64,000 nucleotides of DNA from NCBI GenBank assembly GCA_963573315.1, contig OY752144.1, positions 2,660,501 through 2,724,500 on the forward strand. Reading direction: 5' to 3'. The number at the start of each line of letters is the position of its first letter. Within the stretch, counting starts at the first letter, position 1. A program made the position numbers and the translations under genes. Shown in pieces: positions 1 to 11,740 of this stretch. The DNA is from Entomortierella parvispora. Its lineage: Eukaryota; Mortierellomycota; Mortierellomycetes; Mortierellales; Mortierellaceae. The notes under the pieces were generated by a model. The model had not been told where the DNA came from, did no database searches, and was given only the letters and a program-made list of their open reading frames with translations.

Positions 1-1343
1 CCGCCCTCGTTTCCTTGGCCGCTGCCGTCCTGGCCTTCACCGATGCCTCGCCTATCAACCGCCGCCCTAACCACGGCACTCCCAAGACTGTCGGTAACTC
101 TGTTGCTCACAAGGGTCACTCGATCCCCTTGACTCGCAACCCCCACTTCAAGCACAACACCAAGGCCCAGATCGCTAAGGTGAACAAGCGTTACCCCGGC
201 ATCAACGTCTTGGCCTCAGGCTCCGGTTCTGTCCCATTGACCGATGCCCCCACCGATCTCGAGTACTACGGAACTGTCTCGATCGGTACTCCAGCCCAGG
301 ATGTTAAACTGGACTTTGACACTGTAAGTCCAATTATTGATCGCCCCTTGTTTCAATCTCTTGTTGCCCCCCTTTTTTTGCCAACGTCCAGCCGATCCCA
401 TCGATCTAATCTCCCATCGATTTTTTTTTGCATCTCACTTCAACCAATTCAGGGTTCTTCCGATATCTGGTTCCCTTCCAGCACCTGTACCACCGATGCC
501 TGCAAAAAGCACACCCAGTTCGACTCGAGCAAGTCCTCTTCCTTCAAGAAGGACGGTCGCCCCTGGAACATCTCTTACGGTGACGGATCCACCGCCTCTG
601 GTATCTTGGGATCCGATGTCGTGAGCGTCGGAGGTGTCTCTGTCCAGCAGACCATTGGTTTGGCTACCGACGAGTCTTCCCAGTTTGCCTCTGGTCCCTC
701 GGACGGTCTCTTCGGTCTCGGATTCGACACCATCGAGTCCGTTTCGGGTGTCAAGACCTTCCTGGACAATGCCATTGCAGCTGGCGTGCTCACCAAGCCC
801 GTGGTTTCAGTCTTCTTGCCCTCGGTTCGTCGCAACGGCGGAACTGGAGGCGAATACCTTTTTGGTGACATCGACACCACCAAGTACACTGGCGAGTTGA
901 CTTATGTCCCCGTCTCTAAGCAGGGCTACTGGCAGATCGCCATTGATGGCGTCTCGGCTGGTGGTAAGGATTTGGGACAGTCCTCCCAGGGTATTGTTGA
1001 CACCGGTACGACTTTGGTCATTGTCAGCGATGCCGCTGCCCAGGCCATCCACGCCACCATCCAGGGCTCGTCCAACGACCCCAACAATGGCTGGGTTGTT
1101 CCTTGCTCGCTCAAGTCGAGCACCGACAACGTCTCATTCAAGCTCGGAGGAACTGACTTCAACGTCCCTGTGGCTGATATTGCCTATGAGGATCTCGGTG
1201 ATGGTTCTGGCAACTGCGTCTCTGGTATCCAGGGTGGTCAGAACGATCTTTGGATCTTGGGAGATGTCTTCATCAAGAACAACTACTGCGTCTTTGAGCA
1301 GTCTGACTCTCCTCGCATCGGAATTGCTCCTCTCAAGTACTAA
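1..1343 (+). CDS. Secreted pepsin-like aspartic protease, 5' end cut by window
   Basis: A1-family (rhizopuspepsin-like) acid endopeptidase, expected to be secreted and self-activated. The frame is open from base 3. Comparison with the tandem paralogue at 3278 suggests only about four N-terminal residues lie outside the window. A hydrophobic signal segment is followed by a basic propeptide ending near a Lys-Arg site. Exon 1 ends at 323 and exon 2 starts at 453. The 129-bp intron (GTAAGT...CAG) falls inside the first catalytic motif, Asp-Thr | Gly-Ser. The second catalytic motif, V-D-T-G-T-T, is at about 996-1013, and the flap motif Y-G-D-G-S precedes it at about 577-591. The intron is a multiple of three and has no stop, so unspliced RNA would stay in frame. 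Two cysteines in exon 2 could form the usual loop disulfide. Family call is firm; substrate is unknown. Confidence 0.93.
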   Translation, partial: ALVSLAAAVLAFTDASPINRRPNHGTPKTVGNSVAHKGHSIPLTRNPHFKHNTKAQIAKVNKRYPGINVLASGSGSVPLTDAPTDLEYYGTVSIGTPAQDVKLDFDTVSPIIDRPLFQSLVAPLFLPTSSRSHRSNLPSIFFCISLQPIQGSSDIWFPSSTCTTDACKKHTQFDSSKSSSFKKDGRPWNISYGDGSTASGILGSDVVSVGGVSVQQTIGLATDESSQFASGPSDGLFGLGFDTIESVSGVKTFLDNAIAAGVLTKPVVSVFLPSVRRNGGTGGEYLFGDIDTTKYTGELTYVPVSKQGYWQIAIDGVSAGGKDLGQSSQGIVDTGTTLVIVSDAAAQAIHATIQGSSNDPNNGWVVPCSLKSSTDNVSFKLGGTDFNVPVADIAYEDLGDGSGNCVSGIQGGQNDLWILGDVFIKNNYCVFEQSDSPRIGIAPLKY

Positions 1344-1823
1344 GGTGTGAGATATGGGGGCGGGGAAAGGGCTCCTTGGTCGTGCCCACTCGAATCATTC
1401 ACTCTCCTTGCGTCCTTCCCAAAACCAATTTATCAATACCCCCCTTCCCACAGGATGGAAAGGGTCCTCTTGTGCGACCAAAAAAAAGTGTCTTAGGAAG
1501 TGGATGCTGGGCATCGACTCCTTTCGTATTTAAAAGAAGCTGAATAAAGAAAAAAGCGATATGAAGACTACAAAGGGAACGAAGACACAAAAAAAGGCAC
1601 ATGACTGTTTGCTTCCTCTTCTGGTGGCGATGGCATAAAAAAAAACGCCTCCTTTGTGCGACTCCCGCCCAGGTCGCTTGTTTGCCTCAATTGCGTTGAT
1701 TGCAATTGATGGGAAATGTCGAAGTGGTTCATTGCTCAACAATACAATCCCGAGGTTACTTTTCTGATATGCCGAGCAAAGGATGACAGAACCCACAACA
1801 ACAGCAACAACAAACAACAGCCG

Positions 1824-1855
<32 letters not shown>

Positions 1856-3173
1856 TGGGTCTCAGGATAAACATGTGTGCGGACGGGTTGGCCCTGAGAA
1901 ACACGAGGTCAGTCAACAATGTCCACAAGAACTCCATTGACCCATCATCCTCTGGTTTGTTTGTTGTTACTTGCGCAAACCTAGGGGCAATTGGATGATG
2001 GGGCAAGGCAGTGGTCTTTCCCATGAGCGATTTTAAGCGAGGAGCAAACAAATAAACAAACAACAGGGTCCAACCCTCGCGTCAGCTCGAACTCTGTTTA
2101 GATGTATCGGCCTCGGTGGGGGATGGGATGTGTGGTGTTGGTAGAAGTCGATCCCCTCTCGCGAGAAAGGATTGTGGTGTGTCCAAAAGATATGGGTCGA
2201 AAGACAAGCTAATGTAGGAACCGATCTAACCATCCTTCATCTCCGATACGAAAACAATCGTACAGTATCACCCAATCTGGATTGCAGGAAGCTGACAGCT
2301 ACAACAACTCCATTAATGGGGACAGGAACTGGCGGACCCAGCCCGGTTAAACTTCAATTAGACCCTTGGGGCGATGACCAAGACAAAAGGACAAGAGTCT
2401 GCCAAGCCCAATAGAAAGTCGGCACACGCGAACTGGACCTGCATCGGTTTGTCAGAGTTCAGGGATCTTTCAGGAGGGCTCTCAACTATAGCTCGGTATG
2501 GACAGCACTAGTCCCTGTGGCCCGAATCTCCCTTTTCAGTCCTGTTGTGCAAACAAATCAACAACACAGATGGACAGTGAGATGCTCTGCATTCTGCCTG
2601 CAAGGGACCAACTGACCGAAAAAAAAGCAATTTGTTCGTGAGAGCATTTGGATTCCGCCAATGAGCTGGCCAGGCATTTTTTGCTTTACCCATACGGCGG
2701 GTGTCATGGATCAACAATACAGGGGAATGCAATTGGTCAACGGCGCGTTGCATGTCTTGTGCTTTGTCGCGCTTGCAACGCCGCCGAGGCAAGTTTTTGG
2801 ATAGAAGATGGCGAGAGCCTGCACACCATCAACAGCCAGGGGTCTGTTGACGGCTAAACAAAACATTGACGTTCATGAGAATATCACTGTCATCAAGAGA
2901 GACCCCTGCACGCGAATGTCGATTCAAGAAGGGAGCACGTCCTGTTGACTTGATGTGTGTTCTTCTCGCATGAGTACTATTCACTTCGTAAACGATTAAA
3001 ACAATCAATTTGCAAAGCGAGGCGTGTCCTATACCGATGTACGATGTAGACTACTATACACCTTGACAACAACAAGCGAGCAGTACAAATCTGGTTAGCC
3101 GGCAATGCTGATCCTGCAAGTTCGTATTTCACTACCTTATTCCTTATCCCTCGGATCTTTGATCGAAATTTCA
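1344..3173. other. Intergenic region between tandem proteases
   Basis: No convincing gene seen. It holds a 30-nt A tract at 1824-1853 and otherwise mixed sequence. Short open frames here lack coding character and splice context. It presumably contains the 3' end of the first protease transcript and the upstream region of the second. Confidence 0.6.
1824..1853. repeat. Poly-A tract (30 nt)
   Basis: Uninterrupted run of 30 A. It lies in intergenic DNA, 480 bp after the first protease stop. It could be a relic of a retroposed poly-A tail or simple slippage; no target-site duplication is obvious. Confidence 0.9.
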
Positions 3174-3180
3174 TATAAAA
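3174..3180 (+). promoter_or_regulatory. TATA box of the second protease
   Basis: TATAAAA, about 100 bp upstream of the ATG at 3278 and followed by a CT-rich leader, which is the usual fungal core-promoter arrangement. Confidence 0.65.
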
Positions 3181-3277
3181 GAACAGTTCCTTCATCCGTA
3201 TCCTTCTCTTTTTTTTATTCATCACCCAACTTTCCCTTACCTCCTTCCAACCCACTAACCCCTCATTCCAACTCAAG

Positions 3278-4555
3278 ATGAAGATCACCGCCCTGGTCTC
3301 CCTCGCCGCCGCCCTTCTGGTCTTTGCGGACGCATCGCCAATTGCTCGTCGTCCCCAGAGCCACCCCAAGCGCAGCGGTCACTCTGTACCTTTAACTCGT
3401 AACTCGCAATTCAAGCACAATACCAAGGCTCAGATGGCCAAGCTCAACAAGCGTTACCCCGGCCTCAACATTCTAGCTACCGGCACTGTCCCATTGACCG
3501 ATGCCCCCACCGATCTCGAGTACTACGGAACCGTCTCGATTGGTACTCCTGCCCAGGATGTCAAGCTGGACTTTGACACCGTAAGTTTGGTGTCCTTTCT
3601 CAAGAACATGAGCTGCTCACATTTGTCTAACAGAAAGTCATCTTTACACTCCTCGCCAAAAAAATAGGGTTCCTCGGACATCTGGTTCCCATCCTCCGAC
3701 TGCACCACCTCGGCTTGCCAGGCCCACACGCAGTTTAACCCAAGCCAGTCCTCGACCTTCCAGCAGGATGGTCGCTCCTGGAACATTGGTTACGGAGATG
3801 GATCCTCTGCCTCGGGCACCTTGGGAATTGATGTCGTGAGTGTTGGAGGTGTCTCTGTCACTCAAACCATTGGTTTGGCCACTGACGAGTCCTCCGAATT
3901 CGGCTCCGGCCCTTCGGATGGTCTCTTTGGTTTAGCCTTTGACTCGATCGAGTCTGTTTCTGGAGTCCAGACCTTCATGGACAACGCCATCGCTGCTGGT
4001 GTCTTGGACCAGCCCGTATTCTCGGTCTTCTTGCCCTCGGTTCGCCGCAACGGCGGAACTGGAGGAGAGTACCTCTTTGGAGGAATTGATCACTCCCTCT
4101 ACAGTGGTGAGTTGACTTATGTCCCCGTCTCTCAGCCGGGCTACTGGCAGATCGCCATCGATGGTGTCTCGGCTGGTGGCCAGGATTTGGGACAGTCCTC
4201 CCAGGGTATTGTTGACACTGGTACGACCTTGATCATTGTCAGCGATGCCGCTGCCCAGGCCATCCACGCCACCATCCAGGGCTCGACCAACGACCCCAAC
4301 AACGGTTGGCTTGTCCCTTGCTCGCTCCAGTCGAGCACCGACAACATCTCGTTCACGCTCGGAGGAACTGCCTTTAACGTGCCACTGGCCGATCTTGCCT
4401 ACGAGGCTCTCGGTGATGGTTCCGGCAACTGCGTCTCTGGAGTTCAGGGAGGTCAGGATCTCTGGATCTTGGGAGATGTCTTCATCAAGAACAACTACTG
4501 TGTCTTCTCCCAAACCTCGTCTCCTTCTATTGGAATTGCTCCTCTTCAGTACTAA
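3278..4555 (+). CDS. Secreted pepsin-like aspartic protease (tandem paralogue)
   Basis: Complete A1-family protease of about 396 residues. Exons are 3278-3580 and 3668-4555. The 87-bp intron again splits the first catalytic Asp-Thr|Gly-Ser motif (Asp about residue 100) and carries an in-frame TAG at its acceptor, so splicing is required. The second catalytic Asp is near residue 284 in V-D-T-G-T-T. A signal peptide (residues 1 to about 20) precedes a basic propeptide, and the mature part probably starts after the Lys-Arg near residue 62. The ATG follows a TATA box and pyrimidine-rich leader. The protein is very similar to the gene at 1-1343 with the same intron position, so the pair arose by tandem duplication. 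The likely role is extracellular acid proteolysis. Confidence 0.95.
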
Positions 4556-4681
4556 GTTATATGGAGTCGACGCGCAACAAGGGGCAATTGATTGCTGGGC
4601 AACAATTTTCTCCATGGATGCATTCACTCTCACCTATATACCACATTTATCGAAGCCCTCTTGATGAAGGTCGTTATTATG

Positions 4682-4687
4682 AATAAA
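4682..4687 (+). terminator. Candidate polyadenylation signal
   Basis: AATAAA about 127 bp after the protease stop codon. The position is plausible for the 3' end signal of the second protease. Confidence 0.4.
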
Positions 4688-5079
4688 TCCCTTTTATTTC
4701 ATATCTAAAGTGCTTCTCCCACACTGCCAGGTGGAGTTCTTGGAGTCGAGTCAGGAGACGTAGTGCCATATCCACCACTCCATTGCCATCTGTCCTAGCA
4801 GTAATATTTTGAAGTTCTCGAGCGCGAGAAGTGTGTGCATTAGGGAAATGAGCCACTTGGGGTTGCGGTATTCCAGCGCGAACTATCCTCTGTCTGGTTG
4901 CTGAAGGGAGCAGAGGCTCTGAATAGACTGATACTTCATGGTACAACCTTGATGTGGCAGTTTGTGGCCAACAACATCATTCTCCTGTATTCGTTCTTCA
5001 TCTGAGGATTCCCGTCCCGGTGCATCCATTGATCCTCAAACTCAAAGCGTCTCCTGACAAGTTCTTGCGAGGGCTCAAG

Positions 5080-5279
5080 AGTGAACATGTTATTGCATCG
5101 AAGGTCACTTGACAGGAGGCGGCTGGTCTCGAGAGTGGTTCATCGGTGCTCTAAGACGGTCACATGGAATGCGCTGGATGTGAGCAGTGCGCGTCAGCAT
5201 GCAAGATGCAGGCAGATTAGGTCGACCAGCAGTGGAATGCGAGGACCTGATGAAGCGACGACTCGGATGAGACGAACAT
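5080..5279 (-). pseudogene. F-box family 5' fragment (relic)
   Basis: The minus strand from 5279 begins with an ATG and reads M-F-V-S-S-E-S-S-L-H-Q-V-L-A, nearly the start of the F-box-family gene at 63067 and of the pseudogene at 52449. The frame breaks after about 14 codons through a small deletion. Nucleotide similarity continues in other frames through the region matching L-L-V-D-L-I-C-Q-H-L and then decays. Nothing equivalent to the LRR part follows. It is an isolated N-terminal remnant. Confidence 0.7.
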
Positions 5280-5666
5280 GAGGGCAATGGGGGTGGCAAC
5301 GGTGGTAATGGTGGGTATGGGGGAGAGGACAAACACAATGTCGCGACTCGTGCGCGTGTAAAAAAAAGGAGCACTTCTGGACCCTGGACGGACTCAGTGG
5401 TCCAGCTCAAGAAGGCGGGACAACACCTGCATGCACTTGCCTCGAAACTCATTCCTCCCCCTCTTCCTCCTTCCTCGCTCCCATTCGTCACCCTTGCGAC
5501 AATGGCGCTTTCATTCCCTCGTCCATTGCTCCATTATTCCTTTCATTGACCCTCCGATTTTACAAAATACGCGCCACGGCTCAAAAAGCACACGCGTGTG
5601 TGCTAGCCATTGCCGCACGTCGAAGGAGGAATGCACCCCAATCAGCCGCGCTCACTAATCACTCCC
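5280..5666. other. Non-coding stretch between F-box relic and repeat
   Basis: No gene recognised. The sequence is mixed with CT-rich parts. The only notable feature is the change into the dispersed repeat near 5667. Confidence 0.5.
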
Positions 5667-6300
5667 CGGAATGCATGCATGCAAGTTGTCACCTCCATCC
5701 TTCTCCTCTCTTCCCTCCTTTTCCTTTTCCTTTTCCTTATTTATTTTTTTTTTTTCGTTTGTTTGAGTTGATTTAATAGGAGAGGGTTGGTGGTAGTCAG
5801 CCACCTAACGGGATAACGGGCCCCCGTTCCAAAAATTTAGTGCACGTAGTGCCTAGGATACGCTCAACAACTCAGACACGACCTTCTTCCGAAGTTCAGA
5901 AGCCCCGCGGTCTGGCTTGAAAGGCGCCTCAGCAGTAGAATCATACTCGCTTCGATGGATCCTTCAAGACTGGTTCAGTCCCGCATCAGACTCGTCGCAA
6001 CGGTGCCCGGCCGTGCTGTGTGTCGTGAAAAGTGAGGAACAAAAAAAGAAGAGAGATCAGGGTCCTTTTTATACCCAAAGGGGTTGAAAAAAACGGCGGT
6101 CACCGAGGCTGGGGGTTTGCGCACAGGCCCACATGAGCTTGCATTGACCATGGTGGAAGGCAGGAGCGACAGTTGAAGAGCAAGGGCGATTTCGATTTCG
6201 ATTTTCGTGTTACAACAACAGTCAATCACTTTACTGAACCACATTTCCTGTTCACAGATGTAGATTCGCAGGAATGGTGGCTTGGCTGTTATTGAATTGG
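5667..6300 (-). repeat. Dispersed repeat, copy 1 (inverted relative to 54903-55488)
   Basis: About 630 bp matching the reverse complement of 54903-55488. Shared landmarks in order: a GCATGCAT-rich edge; a TTTTCC repeat block; hairpin-forming GGTGG-7nt-CCACC (5789-5805); AACGGG-CC-CCCGTT (5815-5828); a long conserved middle; a TATAAAA-like motif on the minus strand near 6070; and a three-fold GATTTC repeat near 6190-6210. Copy 1 has about 50 bp near 6130-6185 that is absent from copy 2. No coding capacity is evident. Possible natures are a solo LTR, a SINE-like or other non-autonomous element, or a duplicated promoter region. I cannot decide between them. Confidence 0.75.
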
Positions 6301-6401
6301 AAAGCACCACGATTGCGCGCGTGTAGCGCGTGTTGAGAGGGAAAAATGAGAATGGGACCACTTCAGCAGTTTTTATTTGCATGGATATTCGCTTCTGCGT
6401 C

Positions 6402-9400
6402 TTACTCATCAAAGGGTTCCTTTTCACTCAGCTCGTCCTCATCCTTGTCCTTCTTGGTCTGTTTGCTCTTCAGTCCCGCTTGCCTGTCTTGGATGGGGCT
6501 TCCATGGTTTGAATGAATTGACTGTGATCTCGACCGCTGCAGCTCGTGCTGCCGATACAACATCCTTGCTTCTTCCTTCTCGTCTTCCAACACGTTTTCG
6601 ATCAAGGACCCGCTACTTAGACTATAGTCCCGTCCTCCAACTCCCAGTCCCCATAGCGGTGTTGTTGTGGATGTTGTGGCGGAGACGAGTGTGTGCATCG
6701 AAGGATGGCGACTGATTCCTCGACTGACCACCATGCCAGATGCAGCGCCTCCCGGCGTGGTTGGTTCGTTATTGTTGTAGATAGTGCTGTCGTGGGAGGT
6801 CGCTGAAGTCTCGACCCGCAGATCACTCAGAATCTCCATCATGTCCCTCAACCGACTCCGTTCAATCTGCAGCTGTCTCGCTCCAAAGTCTCGCATGGCC
6901 CTCGATAGCTCCTTGGTATGGTGGTTCTGTAAGTGGGTCAGCTCCTCAAACAGAGAACCATGAAGACTGTTTAGAAGACTCGACGCCTTCCCGATCTTGT
7001 CTTGAATCTCCTCCGGTGATACCTGACCCGTTGCCGCAGATGCCACGGCAGCAATTGAGCTGAATGGAGACGTCAGCAGCGAGGACGAGGTAGAGATCAG
7101 GCGAGCTGAAGGCGAGGACACTGGGGATAGGGAGGAGGTGGATTTTTCTTGGAACGTCTTTGCTCGTGGCTGGATTGGCGTCAAGAAACCACTGCCACTG
7201 CTACTCGCCATCCTGATCCGACTTTGCTTGGTAGGAGACGATGCCAGAGAGGTGGGAGGTGAAGCAGCCTTTGTAGGTCTTTGACCTTCCGACACCGCCC
7301 GACCGTGCTGTGATCCACCGCCACCGCCACCATTAATGCCAGGGACAAGACTCCCTGAAACAACCTCAAAAGTTGAGCTGGCGGCCTGACCTACAGCACC
7401 TAAAGCTGCCCCTGCGCCACCAAAGGCAGTTTTGGCGCCTTCTCCAATGCTTGAGAGACCGGACCACCAGTTTTCACTTCGACGTATGGACTGCTCCAAT
7501 TTCACAGCCGATGCGCGCAGCTGCCGAATAGATTCAATAATCTCCTGCGGGTGTTGTAGAGCTTTCAGAGTTCCATCGATCACAAAAGAAAAATCTGGAG
7601 TATCAAACTAGTTAGAAAAATAAACAAGAAGAGGCTTTAAACATCCAATCGACATCAAGAGGCACAAGTACATTACCTTCAAAGAGATTTCCCAAAGACT
7701 CGATATCTGAAGTATGCATAGTAGTTTGTGTGGACGATATAGATTTGAGTGCCTGGATATATTCATTTTTGTTGGTAAAGTTGATTTGATCCGCACTGTC
7801 GAAAACTCGGGCCAGAATTTCCAATTGCTGAGGTACATCTATCGACAGCAAAACAATAGACAAATGAAAAAAGTCGGTGAATAGACAATGCTCCACTGAC
7901 CTTTAGCTACAACAGAATGAAGAGCGAACGTCCGAGGAGCGATTTGTACCTTGCTGACTGCGACTCAGCTTTCGTGAACATTTTCGGGCCTGTTGGACAG
8001 CTGTCTCCAATCGTACAATCTGCTCTTTCAGGTACTTGAAATACATTTCTTCATGATCCAATTGCTCCACAACTTGAGGAAAGTTGTCGAAAATGCTGTC
8101 GATGTGGCTCTCCTGTTTGCGGACAGACCGCTCGGATATCATCCCTCTCTAAGATACATCCATAGTTGATAGGTTGAGTTAAACTGCAATCTATCAGCTG
8201 CCCTCCTTAATCGTACTCGCTAGCTTACCTGAAGTTCAGGCATGAGCATAAACTCCCAGACCAGTTCGTGGTTTGACAATACAGGATGATTTGAAAGATA
8301 TTTCAAAAACATGTCCAGCCTCCTTGCCGACATAGAAAGAACCGTCTTGGAGGGCCGACTAGGCAAGAGAAGGTACGGAGAATAGAAGCTTTCGAGCGAT
8401 GGGATACATGCATCTGGTAATTCCACTAGCAGCGATTCTCTCAAGAATCGAAAGTCATCCAAAGATCGAGACATAGTCACGATGGTCGTTACATCTGTCG
8501 TCTACATAACGAGATTGACATTTTAAGGCAGGTCAGTCTTCCTCAGAAATTGGAGTAAATGATCAGGTCGTCTGCAGCTGGTTTGCTTCCTCATACTTAC
8601 AGATCCACTCTTCACAATGTATCTGACTTTGCCGTCGTTTTCCATAGTGCCTCGAACAACCCTGATAACTCGTTTTCCTGATGATGAGAGGGTTTCAGTA
8701 AATTTCTCTTTACTTTCTTCTCCATGTGACAGAGGAGGACTGCCATCTTTTTCTTTGTTTTCCCAAAACAACATGGCATTGTCAAGTATGTCTAAAATGG
8801 CGCTGTCGGTGGTCATGTCCACAGCTGATTCATTCGCCCAGTCACGAAGCTCCGGATCTGCTCCCTTCTCCAATAGAAATTTTACCACAGCAATGGATCC
8901 TGACTGACAGGCGAGTTGGAGAGATGTGCTTCCGTCGATCATTGACTGCACGTCGATGGGGGTATGGGCCTCCAACATCTGAACCATCTTGAGGTTGCCT
9001 CTCAAACAGGCCATGTGGATCGGCGTATAGCCCCTCGAGTCTGTCATCAAAGCATCCACGTGCCCAGTCTGCAACAGGCACTTGACAACCTCAGTATTGT
9101 CGTGCAGTGCCCACTTCAAGAGCGGAGTCCAACCCGCGTAATTTTCTAGCTCCGGATTTGCGCCTCGATCGACGAGCTCCGTGATTAATCCTGGGACAAC
9201 TATGAAATGCAGAGCCGTGTCGCCACTGTTATTCCGCCGGTCCAAATCCACAGCCTTCATTTTGCTTGCTACTAAAGACACCACTGTCAAATGATTGGCT
9301 CCTCTGTCGCTTGCCTTGGCTGCAATGAGCAATGGTGTGTCTCCTTCATTGTTGGGCTGCCCCAGGTCTGGATTGGCTTTGAGAAGTTCCTCCAGCAAAA

Positions 9401-11740
9401 CCAAATTAGCCGAGGAGGCGCACAGATGCATCGCCGTGTTCCCGAGAACGTCCTGCTTGTTTATAGAGTCACCTTCCTCTAAACATCCGAGGATTAACCT
9501 GACCATTTCCAAGTTTTCGAGTAGAACAGCTTGCATCAGAGGCGTACGACCTTCATAGTTGGCCACATCGGCAGATTGTCCCTTGGTCTCCAGTAAATAT
9601 CGCAGTATATCCAACTGAGCAGATTGACAAGCCAGTAAAACGCCATTGTTCCCCTCTGCATCCCGACTTTGTGCCGGTGAAGAGCTCTGCAACAGAGAAT
9701 GTATCGAGATATCACTCTCACTCCCGACACTGGCTGCCGAATGTCGTCGAATAGGTGCAGGAGAAGGGGGAATTTTGGTGTCTGTTGAGGCGGATTGCTC
9801 CTCATGAATTTGCTTGATTCCTTCTAGATTTCCTGAACAAACATCTTCCCAGTATCGTCGATTCATGCTTGACATGGGCGAGAGTTGATGTGACTGGGTG
9901 AGAATGTACCGAGCGACGGCCTCCAAGGTAGAGAGGGAGTACCCGTATTCGCCACGTGTAGCGTCGCCAAAGAGGACGAAATTCTTCATGTAGTAGAGGT
10001 TCGACGCCAGGTTGCTGATTCCAGACCGAAGAACAGTCAGTAGTAGGACCGGTATTAGGTCATCTGCTCCGCCAGACAGAGAGCCGGTAACCCGGACAGA
10101 TTTGACTAGACAGGCCAGCTTTTCTTCAGGTGTTCGCAGGACTCCTATCGACTGGAACTCATTCAATGCGGAGACTAGACATTGAAAGTGTTGCTGCGTA
10201 TCCGGCAAGCCGACTTGACCAAGATCTAAATTCTAGAAAAATTGTCAGCGCCCTTCTATTTTTTTGTCTCCTCTATATTCCGGCATTCACATCCCAGAAA
10301 GATACGAAATACGAACCCTCAGTTCCCTTATGGCTTCAGCTAGATCCCAATCTTGTTGCTTGAGTTGAGAGTTGATCTTGAAAAAGATGATGTCGTATGT
10401 AGAGTTCATAATGTAATTTTCCAAGAGTTGGTCTAGGGCTTGGACATTTGCTCCGTATTCATCTAATAGCGCCGACAGCACGACAGCGTCTACTTGATTG
10501 AGTAACTGCAGTAACAATGTAAGAAGAGTGAACCTGGCACTAACTCCAAAGGATCTTTAAAAATATTATAGGAAATTCAAAAACAAAGAGAGATTTACCT
10601 CAACGCTGTCCGTAAGGAGACGATCCACGGACACTCGTATCTCATCCAAACTGTTCTTGAACATGGCTTCGTCATTGAATTCCATGATTAGTTGGTCTAG
10701 TGCTTGCGACACTCCCGGAAACCGCTGCAGGACGAGCTGGAGCGTGAACGGTGGTCGACCTTGTTTCCTCCTCCGCACTTCTCCATAGGGAGTTGTCCCA
10801 TATTTATATCCATGCCACTGCTTACTTCTCCGATATAACTTTGACGGTGACTCCTGAGAAAGAACAGGGGATAATGAACCGCCAGCATCGGAGGAGGGTG
10901 AGGAAATCCTGTTCTTTCCAGTATCCGAGTCCACAGCCTTTGGTGATCCAGGGTTCGAATCGACGTGGGCTCCGTCCTGCAGCTGCTTTCCCACTAGAGG
11001 TCGATCGATAAATTGAACGACCCATCCTCGGCCCTCGTTGTCATAAAAGATTTTCTCGGAGACCAGACGGGCCTGCTTCAAGAGCTTGAACCCTTTGGCC
11101 GTTGTGACTACAAACAAACACAAATAAAGAGATCAGATGGCATTGTCAGTTGAGCGCACTGAACCCCCGGGGGTCGTGATTTTATGCCCACAGTACGATA
11201 CCTGTAGTGTCAGTCAGAATCAACGATCTGCCGTTCAAAGTGGCAACAGACAAGCCCTTTGCCACGGGATGGTCCCGCTCAGGCACACGCACGACATGGC
11301 TGACTAACGCGACAAAGCATAGGAAATAAAGACAGGCTTGTGAGTATGTGAGAATGCACTGAACCCAAGAATCGCCATCGCCAATTCAATCTGCCCGCCT
11401 TACGAATGAACTCTTCGTCAATGCCGCCCCATTCCCATTCCAACCCCGAGAGGGCGTCCCTGCCCATGAGCGTAGGCTGGATTGGGCAGAGAATGACGAG
11501 CTGATTGCGTACCCTCTCGCGGACAAGAGCATTGAGTGATGCCTCAAAGGCTCGCCGCAGGAACTGGAAGCTCTTGAGCTGCTCAGCTGGGATGATAGAG
11601 GAGGTCGGAAGGGAGGTCGACTCGTGAAAGAAGAGTAGCGACAGCAGATGGTTTGAGGTCGTGCTTGGCATTGGACGGAGTGTCCGCATTGTCGGCGAGG
11701 ACACCTGCGCGGGCTGGAAGAGCGAGAGCGCAAGGTCCAT
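6402..11740 (-). CDS. VPS9-ankyrin-PX protein, predicted Rab5-type GEF
   Basis: Nine exons were deduced: 11740-11404, 11303-11202, 11107-10599, 10505-10317, 10232-8601, 8501-8229, 8148-7950, 7838-7677 and 7594-6402. All phases agree and give about 1531 residues. The exon 4/5 junction is uncertain by a few codons. A VPS9 domain lies around residues 370-490, with the conserved A-D-D-L-I-P and G-E-Y-G-Y elements. About seven ankyrin repeats follow (roughly 560-850). A PX domain is split across exons 5 and 6 (L-D-D-F-R-F-L-R-E then R-R-L-D-M-F-L). Next come coiled-coil segments, a Ser/Gly-rich linker and a final helical stretch resembling a sorting-nexin BAR C-terminus. VPS9 domains activate Rab5/Vps21-family GTPases and PX domains bind phosphoinositides, so endosomal action is inferred. 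ANKRD27 shares VPS9 plus ankyrin repeats but has no PX domain. Confidence 0.85.

Noticed and set aside
5789..5990. tRNA gene inside the dispersed repeat
   Set aside because: A- and B-box-like motifs are 59 bp apart and no cloverleaf with acceptor and anticodon stems can be drawn; kept only as a SINE hint.
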